Shown here: positions 8,814-15,888 of the stretch, piece by piece
How positions within the stretch are numbered: the stretch's first letter is position 1
Layout of the letters: each line of letters begins with the position of its first letter
Assembly: GCF_014196765.1 (NCBI RefSeq)
Contig: NZ_JACIEE010000003.1
Coordinates: 124,001 to 188,000, forward strand
DNA length: 64,000 nt
Source: Mycoplana azooxidifex
GTDB lineage: Bacteria; Pseudomonadota; Alphaproteobacteria; Rhizobiales; Rhizobiaceae
Direction of reading: 5' to 3'
The notes under the pieces: model-generated
Told to the model about the DNA's origin: nothing
What the model saw: only the letters and a program-made list of their open reading frames with translations
Databases searched by the model: none
Position numbers and translations under genes: made by a program

Positions 8814-10709
8814 GTGCCCTTTGGCCTGCGATCTTTCGGCGGGAAGCCACTTCTTGCCGGAACCCTCGCAAGCCTGCTCGGCGCATTCCTGATCTATGCC
8901 TTCGCCGATACCCTGCTCGCGCGGCAGCGCGAGCTGTTCTTCGACGCACTCACGCAGACAGTCAGCGCGCCGGAGACGGATCGGCTGCTGGTCGTCGATG
9001 TCGACCGCAGGTCCTCCCAGGCCACCCCCGGCGAGCTCTGGGGCCGGGCGCAGTCGGCCGAACTCGTCAATGCGCTGGCCGACGCCGCACCGGCCGCGGT
9101 GGCGCTCGACTTCGTCTTCAGCGGCCATTGCGAACCGGCAGATCCCGCCAACGGGGCGCTGGCGGAAGCGATCAGCCGGGCTCCGACCATTCTCGGCTTT
9201 CTGGTCGGCGACGGCACCGAGCGGCCCCCGCAGCCGGTGCCGGAGCTTGCCGTGCAGCGGCCGGTGGCTATTCCGGACCTCTGGTTCGTCGAAGGAACCG
9301 AGGCATCCTGCCCCCTCTTCCAGAACAGGTCTGCCGCCGCTGCCGCGGCGTTCTTCGTCGGAGACAGCGATGCGCTCGTGCGACGCGTCGCGGCCTACAC
9401 CATCGTCGACAATGCACCCTACCCCGCCCTGGGGCTCGAGGTTGCGCGGCGTGCCGCCGGTGCGGGAACCCCGGTGCTCGGCGGAACGCCGGCATGGATC
9501 CGCCTGGACGCGCGGCTGCTGCGCCTGGAAGACGACGGAAGCCTGCGCTTTGCCGCCTCGGACGCGCAGCGCATCGCCCGCCGCACGGTGTCTGCCATCG
9601 ATGTGCTGAACGGCGACGTCGCGCCCGAGCGGATCCGCGGCAAGGTCGTGCTGGTCGGCAGCAGCCTGCCGACGCTCGGCGGGCTCAGGGCCAGCGCCTC
9701 CATGCCGCTCGAACCATCGGTGCAGATCCACGCCGATGTCGCCACTGCGATCCTGACCGGCTTCGTCCCCTCGCGCGACCGGCTCCTCGTCCGGTGGGAA
9801 GCGGCATTTGCGCTGGTTGCCGGCATCGCCGGGGCGCTCGCCGTCACGCGCATGCGCCCGACGCATGCCGCGGCGGCCGGCCTCGGGCTGATCGTCGCCA
9901 CGGTCGCCGGCTCGGCGCTGATCTATCGCCAGAGCGGCCTGCTCGTCGATGCGCCGGCGATTGCCATGGCGCTGGCCGCCGTTCTGCTCGTCACCGGTAT
10001 CCTGAAGTTCGCCGACGTTCGCCGCGCCGAGCAGACCGCGCGCCAGCGCTTCGGGCAGTACCTGCCCCCCTCGGTCGTATCGCGCTATCTCGACAATCCG
10101 GGCCTCGAGCGCGTCGGTGGAGAGGAACGCCAGGTGACCGCAGTCTTCACCGATATCGAGGACTTTTCCGGCCTCTCCCACAGGATCGGGCCGCAGAGGC
10201 TGGTGGCCCTGCTCGACGTCTACTACCGCGAGGTCAACACGCTGGTCGCCGAGCACGGCGGGATGGTCAACAAGGTCGTGGGCGATGCGGTGCATGCGCT
10301 CTTCAACGCGCCGGAGGACCTCGACAGGCACGTGGACCGGGCAATCGACTGCGCGCGGGCAATCCGGGCGCTGACGGAGGAGATGCGCCGGCGACCGCAG
10401 TTTTCCGAGGTGGAGTTCGGCCGCACCCGCATCGGCATCGAGACCGGCATCGTGGTGCTCGGCGACATCGGCCCCGGCAGCACGCTGGACTACACGGCGC
10501 ACGGCGAAGCCATGAATGTCGCAGCGCGACTGCAGGAGGCCAACAAGCTGTTCGGCACCGCCATCTGCATCGGCCCCGCGGCCGCCACCGAGACGGCCCG
10601 GTCGCTCCGCTCGCTCGGCGTCCACGAAATCCGCGGGATCGCGCCGATGGAGATATTCACTCCTGACGATGTGGCTCCTGTCGACGAGGCTCCCGGCGGG
10701 CCGATCTGA
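8814..10709 (+). CDS. CHASE2 domain class III adenylate/guanylate cyclase
   Basis: Membrane-bound nucleotide cyclase of 631 residues. An N-terminal helix is followed by an extracytoplasmic CHASE2 sensor domain (about 35-320), three transmembrane helices (about 325-405) and a C-terminal class III cyclase domain (about 435-620). The catalytic set is complete: metal Asp residues in FTDIEDFS and GDAV, the purine-selecting Lys in NKVVGDAV and Asp in LDYTAHG, and the transition-state Asn/Arg in MNVAARL. The substrate-selecting Lys/Asp pair suggests ATP. The start is a GTG five bases after the crp-like stop codon, so translation is probably coupled; the frame stays open far upstream, but that part is non-coding. 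The CHASE2 ligand is unknown. Confidence 0.9.
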   Translation: MPFGLRSFGGKPLLAGTLASLLGAFLIYAFADTLLARQRELFFDALTQTVSAPETDRLLVVDVDRRSSQATPGELWGRAQSAELVNALADAAPAAVALDFVFSGHCEPADPANGALAEAISRAPTILGFLVGDGTERPPQPVPELAVQRPVAIPDLWFVEGTEASCPLFQNRSAAAAAAFFVGDSDALVRRVAAYTIVDNAPYPALGLEVARRAAGAGTPVLGGTPAWIRLDARLLRLEDDGSLRFAASDAQRIARRTVSAIDVLNGDVAPERIRGKVVLVGSSLPTLGGLRASASMPLEPSVQIHADVATAILTGFVPSRDRLLVRWEAAFALVAGIAGALAVTRMRPTHAAAAGLGLIVATVAGSALIYRQSGLLVDAPAIAMALAAVLLVTGILKFADVRRAEQTARQRFGQYLPPSVVSRYLDNPGLERVGGEERQVTAVFTDIEDFSGLSHRIGPQRLVALLDVYYREVNTLVAEHGGMVNKVVGDAVHALFNAPEDLDRHVDRAIDCARAIRALTEEMRRRPQFSEVEFGRTRIGIETGIVVLGDIGPGSTLDYTAHGEAMNVAARLQEANKLFGTAICIGPAAATETARSLRSLGVHEIRGIAPMEIFTPDDVAPVDEAPGGPI

Positions 10710-10728
10710 CCGTCGACAGCGAAAGCGG

Positions 10729-11361
10729 TCAGCGGACGCCGATGCTGGCATAGGCCTCGCGGATGCGCGCCTCGCCCCACTGAACCACAGGGCCGGGCGG
10801 ATCACCGGCCGCAACGACGTCGATGCCCTGCCCCGCCCCGACCGCGCGCGTGACGCCGGCGGCGGTGAAGCTGACCAGGCCGCGTTCGACGAAGACGGCG
10901 AAGGCGCTCCTGTTCGGCCCGGCGAAGAACTTCGTGCCGCGCACGCCGATCATGCCGAAGGCGGTGCGCACGGTCAGGTCGATCTTCGGCTGCTGCTCTG
11001 GCCGGTCGAAGATCATCCCGCCGGTGCCGAGTTCGATCGTGCCGCCCTGGTCGGCGATGAAGCTGTCGACGAGCAGCTCGGTATGGCTGCCGAGCAGGAG
11101 CTTCGTCGCTTCGCCGAGCGTCATTTCGGCGAAGCTGCCGTCACCGGTGAGAACGACGTCGCGATCCATGATGTCGGCACCGACCCCCATCGCTGCGAGC
11201 TTGCCGCTCGCCCGGCGGCTGACCGTGCCGCGCACCTCGTCGACCGTGCCGATGACCGCCGTGGCCGCCGCAGCGTCACCGGCGAAGGCCGTCAGGACCA
11301 GCACGCCGCCTGCAATGAACGTGCGGCGGTCGACGACCACGCGATGTCTATTGTCCAGCAT
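10729..11361 (-). CDS. FecR domain-containing secreted protein
   Basis: A 210-residue protein with an N-terminal RRTFIAGG segment followed by a hydrophobic stretch and an A-x-A region, which looks like a Tat-type or general export signal. A FecR domain covers about residues 40-150 (GTVSRRASG..., GMIGVRGTKF). It lacks the anti-sigma N-terminal domain and HTH of classical FecR, so it is not an anti-sigma factor of that type. It converges on the CHASE2 cyclase with 19 bp between stop codons. FecR-domain and CHASE2-cyclase genes often lie side by side in rhizobia, which hints that the exported FecR protein may contact the CHASE2 sensor. That is inference. Confidence 0.8.
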   Translation of the reverse strand: MLDNRHRVVVDRRTFIAGGVLVLTAFAGDAAAATAVIGTVDEVRGTVSRRASGKLAAMGVGADIMDRDVVLTGDGSFAEMTLGEATKLLLGSHTELLVDSFIADQGGTIELGTGGMIFDRPEQQPKIDLTVRTAFGMIGVRGTKFFAGPNRSAFAVFVERGLVSFTAAGVTRAVGAGQGIDVVAAGDPPGPVVQWGEARIREAYASIGVR

Positions 11362-11502
11362 GATGAACCTCTTTGTCTCTTCCCGCGCGTGCGTCGGGCG
11401 AAGTTCCGACTATGCCCCGCGAAAGGATACAGGCCTGTCCCCTCGGGAACAAATCCGCACGCAAGCGACGTTTATCCTGTGCATAGGTAAGGGAGACGGA
11501 AC

Positions 11503-12111
11503 TTGCGTACCACCAGAACGAAAACGGCCGGGATTGCTTTTTTCATCGCGACGACCCTGATCGCGACAGTGCCTGCTGGGCCTGCCGGCGCATCCGGGCT
11601 CTCGATCGAAGACCAATGCGATGCCGCAGCCGCCAGCCGGCACGACGGCACCCGCAACCCGGCCTTCCCGCCGATCGAGGACGGGCAGATCACGCTCGGC
11701 GTGGCGCTTTCGGCCTGCCGCGAAGCCTACAATTCCGGCGGCGGGGTCCGCTTCGCCTTCCAGCTCGCCCGCGCGCTGGAGCAGGGCGGTCAGGGGCTCG
11801 CAGCGGAGAACCTCTACCGCGAGGCGGCGGAAGGCGGCCACACCGTCGCCATGGTGCGCTACGGGCAGCTTCTACAGAGGAAGGGCGATCTTGCCGCCGC
11901 CCACGCGCTCTACCGGCAATCGGCCGAAGCCGGGGACCGGCTCGGCGCCTATGCGCTGGGAATGTCCTATCGCGACGGGATCGGCACGGCGTCGGATGCC
12001 GGCAAGGCCGCCGTGTGGCTCGATGCGGCCGCCGCCGGCGGCTACGAGATCGCAGCCCTCGTCGCCGATTTTCCGCAAGCCCCGGACGCGCCGTTCAACG
12101 GCGCCCAGTGA
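11503..12111 (+). CDS. Secreted Sel1/TPR-like repeat protein
   Basis: A 202-residue protein with a signal peptide (cleavage near residue 31, in the PAGASG region), a cysteine-containing N-terminal part and two to three Sel1-like repeats (about 85-175: GHTVAMVRYGQLLQRKGD, GDRLGAYALGMSYRDGIGT). Sel1 repeats are alpha-solenoid protein-interaction modules. The start is a TTG with a clear GGGAG site seven to eight bases upstream; no ATG start is available near the signal peptide. It is divergent from the FecR gene and may act with it at the envelope. No enzymatic motif is present. Confidence 0.8.
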   Translation: MRTTRTKTAGIAFFIATTLIATVPAGPAGASGLSIEDQCDAAAASRHDGTRNPAFPPIEDGQITLGVALSACREAYNSGGGVRFAFQLARALEQGGQGLAAENLYREAAEGGHTVAMVRYGQLLQRKGDLAAAHALYRQSAEAGDRLGAYALGMSYRDGIGTASDAGKAAVWLDAAAAGGYEIAALVADFPQAPDAPFNGAQ

Positions 12112-12157
12112 CACTGCGCCCGCGGGTCGCGCGGTGCCAGCCGGCCCTCGCCCGGCG

Positions 12158-13192
12158 TCAGCCGATCTCGCCGGCCTGCGGGCCCCAGGTATCGGTCATG
12201 GCGAAGCCGTTCGCCAGCGGGTCGGTCGGGTCGAGCGCCACCTGATGCAGCCCGAATGTCCAGCCGCGACCGGTGATCGTCGGGATGATCGCCTTGCGGC
12301 CGGCCACCTCGGTTTCAGCCTCAAGGCCCACCTCGAACTGCGAGCCGATGATGGAGCGGGAGCGGAAAGTGTCGCCCACCTTGACCTTCCCGCGCGCATG
12401 CAGCGTCGCGAGATTGGCGGAATTGCCGGTGCCGCAGGGAGAGCGGTCGATGCGGCCGGGCCACATCGTGGTCGCCGTGCGGATCGTCCCGTCCGCCTCG
12501 CGCTCGCGGAACATCACATAGGCGATGCCGCTGATTTCCGGAATTTCCGGATGGACGACCGGCATGGTCTTGTTGATCAGGTCCTTCAGCGCCATGCCGG
12601 CATCGACCAGCTTGCGCGCGTTGGCCTTCTCGATCGTCGTGCCGATCTGCTCGACATCGACCAGCGCGTAGAAGATACCGCCGTAGCTGATGTCGAAGCG
12701 CACACGCCCCCAGTCGGGCGTATCGATCTCGGCATCGAGCTCATGGACGAAGGACGGCACCATGGTGAGCTTGACCTTCTCGCAGCGGCCGTCGCTGCAG
12801 GTTGCCGTCGCCTTGACGAGACCGGCGGCGGTGTCGAGCACGACCACCGTTTCCGGCTCCTTCATCTCCACGATGCCGCTCTCGAGCAGCGCCGTCGTCA
12901 CGCAGATGGAGTTGGAGCCGGAGGAGGCATGGGCCTGATCGGCCTGGAGGATGATGAAGCCCGCATCGGCCTCGGGGCGTTTGGCCGGCAGAAGCAGGTT
13001 CACCGAGCCGGTCGCTGCGGCGCGCGGCTCCAGGCAGAGGAAACGGCGCAGGCTGTCGTCCACGGTATTGATGTAGTTGAGCTGTTCGGCGATCGAGTTG
13101 CCGGGGATCTTCGGTACCCCGCCGATCGCGACCTTGCCGATCTCGCCCTCGCAATGAACGTCCAGAAGCTGGATCGTGCGTTTCCATCTCAT
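12158..13192 (-). CDS. Proline racemase family protein (hydroxyproline epimerase / trans-3-hydroxyproline dehydratase type)
   Basis: A 344-residue cytoplasmic enzyme of the proline racemase superfamily, which abstracts an alpha proton from proline or hydroxyproline. Proline racemase and 4-hydroxyproline 2-epimerase use two catalytic cysteines. Here the first position is a serine (SSGSNSIC, near residue 90) and the second is the usual cysteine (SPCGTGNSAN, near 250). The Ser/Cys pair points away from true proline racemase and toward the hydroxyproline branch; the exact reaction needs an assay. GGAGTAG upstream supports the ATG. No other hydroxyproline catabolic genes are adjacent. Confidence 0.8.
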   Translation of the reverse strand: MRWKRTIQLLDVHCEGEIGKVAIGGVPKIPGNSIAEQLNYINTVDDSLRRFLCLEPRAAATGSVNLLLPAKRPEADAGFIILQADQAHASSGSNSICVTTALLESGIVEMKEPETVVVLDTAAGLVKATATCSDGRCEKVKLTMVPSFVHELDAEIDTPDWGRVRFDISYGGIFYALVDVEQIGTTIEKANARKLVDAGMALKDLINKTMPVVHPEIPEISGIAYVMFREREADGTIRTATTMWPGRIDRSPCGTGNSANLATLHARGKVKVGDTFRSRSIIGSQFEVGLEAETEVAGRKAIIPTITGRGWTFGLHQVALDPTDPLANGFAMTDTWGPQAGEIG

Positions 13193-13397
13193 CGCGCTAC
13201 TCCACTCTTGTCCCGCGCCGCCGCTGCGGCACCGATCGCCTACCTGCTACATCACGGCGGGGCGCAATCCAACTGCTTTCATCGCCTCACCCCCCAGTCC
13301 CCGGAGCGGCCCCATCGGCACCCCGATCGCCTGCGGGCTTGACCGCTGCATCGCCGCCGGAGACATTCCGCCGCCACCTTTCTCCATGGACCTTTTC

Positions 13398-14201
13398 ATG
13401 ACCAAGCTCATCGTCTTCACCGACCTCCCCATGACGCCCGAGGGCACCACCATCATCGGCCTCGACCCGTTCGAACGCCTGCGCAAGGGGATCGACCATG
13501 TGAACCGCTATCATGCGGACGCCGATCGGGTGATCTTCACCGGCGACCTCACCCACCGGGCCGACACGGCCTCCTACCGGCGGCTCAAGGCGCTGCTGTC
13601 GACGCTCGTTCCGCCGGCCGCCATCACGATCGGCAACCACGACAATCGCGAGCGCTTCCTGGACATATTCGATCACGTCACGCCCGACGCGGACGGCTTC
13701 GTGCAACAGGCGATCGACTTCGACGACTGCCGGGTGCTGCTGCTCGATACGCTGTTCGCCCCGCCCTACGACTATCCGGCCAGCCATGCCGGACTACTCT
13801 GCGACCGGCGCCTTGCCTGGCTTGGCCAGCGGCTTGCGGAAACCGGAAAGCCGGTGCTGCTCTTCATGCATCACCCGCCGCATCGTACCGGGTTCACCGG
13901 CATGGACACGATCCGCCTGACGAACGAGGCGGCATTCTACGAGGTGGTGCTGCGGCACGGGAACGTCCGCCACATCTTCGCCGGCCACGTCCACCGCACG
14001 ATCGGCGGCTCGCATCGTGGCATTCCCTTCTCCATCTTCAAGAGCCCGGTGCATCAGCAGCCGATGCCCTTCGACACCCCAAATCCCTCGCTGTCGGTGG
14101 ACGAGCCCGGCGCCTACGGCATCGTCGTGCTGACGCCCGAGGGCCTGCAGGTCCACACCGAAGACTATGAAATTGCGCGGCGCGACAGCGTGATCGCGTA
14201 A
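13398..14201 (+). CDS. Class III cyclic-nucleotide-type phosphodiesterase (GpdQ/CpdA-like), altered metal motif
   Basis: A 267-residue calcineurin-like metallophosphoesterase of the GpdQ/CpdA group (3',5'-cAMP or glycerophosphodiester hydrolysis). Four of the five metal motifs are intact: GD (FTGDLTHRAD, near 48), GNHDNRE (near 78), the HH of FMHHPPH (near 157) and GHVHR (near 195). The first motif, normally D-x-H, reads FTDLPM: the metal-binding His is Pro. A single A-to-C change (CAC to CCC) would explain this. The start was chosen because MTKLIVFTD matches the family N-terminus; an ATG four codons upstream is possible, and neither has a strong ribosome site. It lies 2.7 kb from the cyclase gene, so a linked cNMP role is conceivable. 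Confidence 0.8.
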   Translation: MTKLIVFTDLPMTPEGTTIIGLDPFERLRKGIDHVNRYHADADRVIFTGDLTHRADTASYRRLKALLSTLVPPAAITIGNHDNRERFLDIFDHVTPDADGFVQQAIDFDDCRVLLLDTLFAPPYDYPASHAGLLCDRRLAWLGQRLAETGKPVLLFMHHPPHRTGFTGMDTIRLTNEAAFYEVVLRHGNVRHIFAGHVHRTIGGSHRGIPFSIFKSPVHQQPMPFDTPNPSLSVDEPGAYGIVVLTPEGLQVHTEDYEIARRDSVIA

Positions 14202-14233
14202 CACTTCGTTACCCGGCCTCTTTCCGTAACGAG

Positions 14234-14258
14234 GGAACCGTAAGCCCTGCGCCACGTT
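14234..14258 (+). promoter_or_regulatory. EcfG/RpoE2-type general stress promoter
   Basis: GGAAC, 16 bases, CGTT: an exact match to the alphaproteobacterial EcfG (RpoE2) general-stress sigma consensus, 48 bases before the start of the DUF1236 gene. Confidence 0.7.
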
Positions 14259-14306
14259 CTGTTGGGCGAAGGGACACACAGATCCAGTAATCGGAAGGAG
14301 ATACCC

Positions 14307-14945
14307 ATGTACAAGATTCTGATGACGGGCGTTGCGCTCGCGATCGCCGGCGCATCGATGGCCCACGCGGAGGAGCGTAAGGAAAATCCGGGCGCGGCAG
14401 CGGCCACCGGTGGTGCTGCCGGCGCATTGACGGGCGCGCTTGTCGGCGGTCCGGTCGGCGCCGCTATCGGCGGGGTTGCCGGCGCAACGCTTGGTGCTGC
14501 TTCGGCCGTTCCGCAGGAAACACGCGTCTATGTGATGGAAAACCCGGTGGAGCCTGTCGTGCTCGACGGGCCCGTGACGACCGAGACGCGCCTGCGCGAG
14601 GACGTCGTGCTGACGCCGATCCCCGACCAGCCTGAATTCTCGTACGTCTATGTCGAGAACCGGCCGGTGATCGTGCGGACTGACGACCGTCAGGTCGTCT
14701 ATGTCGACGAAGTGCAGGCGACCGGCAGCGTCGCTCCGCCGATCCCCGAGACGACGATCACCTATATCGAGCGTCACCCGGTCGGCCCGGTTATTCTCGA
14801 AGGGCCGGTTGCGGCCGGCACCGTCGTCCCCGAGGACGTCGATATCGTCGCGGTCCCGGAAAGCCCGGACTACGGCTACATCTATGTGGAAGACCGTCCG
14901 GTGCTGGTCGACCGCGGCAGCCGCCAGATCCTCTGGACGCGTTGA
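14307..14945 (+). CDS. DUF1236 domain-containing exported protein
   Basis: A 212-residue exported protein of unknown function. It has a signal peptide (residues 1-22, ending MAHA), a glycine-zipper-like stretch (about 28-66, alternating G/A with GGAAGALTGALVGG) that may insert in a membrane, and two tandem DUF1236 units (about 75-130 and 150-210). Each unit carries a Y-V/I-x-x-x-P-V-x-P-V/V-x-L-x-G-P-V pattern and ends in Y-V-Y-V/Y-I-Y-V before a short basic tail. GGAAGGAG precedes the ATG. An EcfG promoter upstream marks it as a general-stress gene. It stands alone, closed by a rho-independent terminator. Confidence 0.85.
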   Translation: MYKILMTGVALAIAGASMAHAEERKENPGAAAATGGAAGALTGALVGGPVGAAIGGVAGATLGAASAVPQETRVYVMENPVEPVVLDGPVTTETRLREDVVLTPIPDQPEFSYVYVENRPVIVRTDDRQVVYVDEVQATGSVAPPIPETTITYIERHPVGPVILEGPVAAGTVVPEDVDIVAVPESPDYGYIYVEDRPVLVDRGSRQILWTR

Positions 14946-14969
14946 AGCCGAACGACCTGACGCAGACGA

Positions 14970-14996
14970 ACGGCCCGCAGCTTGCGGGCCGTTTTT
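14970..14996 (+). terminator. Rho-independent terminator after the DUF1236 gene
   Basis: An eight-bp stem (GGCCCGCA/TGCGGGCC) with a three-base loop, followed by TTTTT, 25 bases after the stop codon. Confidence 0.9.
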
Positions 14997-15659
14997 CTAT
15001 GACGGGCCCGCCACAGCGCGCGCCATGAGATCGATCACCTCCTGGTCGCTAACCTGGGGGAAGTCGCGATAGTGGCAGCTGACGGCGCGGAAGCCGGCCG
15101 GTTGCCTCAGACATACGATACGGTCGGCCGAGCGCGCCAGAAGCCGAAGCGTCTCCGGTGGGCCGACCGGCACCGCCAGGGTGATGGAGGCAACCTCCTG
15201 CAGCCGGAGCGCTTTCAGCGCCGCAGCCAGGGTAGCGCCGGTCGCCACGCCGTCGTCGACGACGATGACATTGCGGCCCTCGAGCGGGATCTCTACCCTG
15301 TCGCCCCGATACCTCCGGCGCTGGCGATCGATCTCCGTCCGCTGCCTGGCCGCCTCGGCGTCGACATAGGCCACTGTGGCGCCGCTCAAGCCGACGAGTT
15401 CCTCGTTCAGGACGACCTGCGGCTCGCCGCTTCCGGCGATCGCCCCGATCGCGACCTCGGGGTTTGACGGCGCCCCGATCTTGCGCACGAACAGAAGATC
15501 CATCTCCGCGCCGAGCACGGCCGCGATCTCGGCGGCCACGGGGACGCCGCCCCGCGGGACGGCGAGAACGACCGGCTGCCCGATCCTTTCGCCGGCAAGC
15601 ACCGCGGCCAATTTTCGCCCCGCATCCGGGCGATCCTCGAACTGCTGTCCGTCGGGCAT
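14997..15659 (-). CDS. Phosphoribosyltransferase family protein
   Basis: A 220-residue type I phosphoribosyltransferase-fold protein with the PRPP loop VIVVDDGVATGAT near residue 130, an N-terminal VLAVPRGGVPVA motif and a DLLFVRKIG segment. This architecture matches the widespread uncharacterised 'phosphoribosyltransferase' family often found in stress operons, not a known purine or pyrimidine salvage enzyme; the base substrate is unknown. The start is an ATG with an AGGAGGG site about six bases upstream; the frame remains open upstream, but that part is intergenic. It converges on the DUF1236 gene and abuts its terminator. Confidence 0.85.
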   Translation of the reverse strand: MPDGQQFEDRPDAGRKLAAVLAGERIGQPVVLAVPRGGVPVAAEIAAVLGAEMDLLFVRKIGAPSNPEVAIGAIAGSGEPQVVLNEELVGLSGATVAYVDAEAARQRTEIDRQRRRYRGDRVEIPLEGRNVIVVDDGVATGATLAAALKALRLQEVASITLAVPVGPPETLRLLARSADRIVCLRQPAGFRAVSCHYRDFPQVSDQEVIDLMARAVAGPS

Positions 15660-15888
15660 TTCCGCCCTCCTGGAGGGGGCGATAGGCTGGAATTCGAGCC
15701 GCATCATATCAAATTCATTAAGGACTTGCAGATATTTGAAGTGCTTGGACGGATAGCTGGCGGAAAGCCGGATCCGCCCCCGGGAGCCGGTCGGCCTGTC
15801 CCGTTCTCCATGATGGAGCCATCCCCATTTCGATTGCGTCCTGCCGCCGCGCACCCGCGCGGCGAACGTCTCAGCTTGTGAGGATTTC

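Noticed and set aside
8601-10814. Very long minus-strand frame opposite the cyclase
   Set aside because: Composition-driven antisense frame; the encoded residues are Arg/Gly/Ala/His-rich with no domain, while the plus strand has a complete cyclase.
11446-11472. EcfG-like promoter (GGAAC...CGTT) before the Sel1-repeat gene
   Set aside because: The spacer is 18 bases, longer than the usual 16-17, and no extended match supports it.
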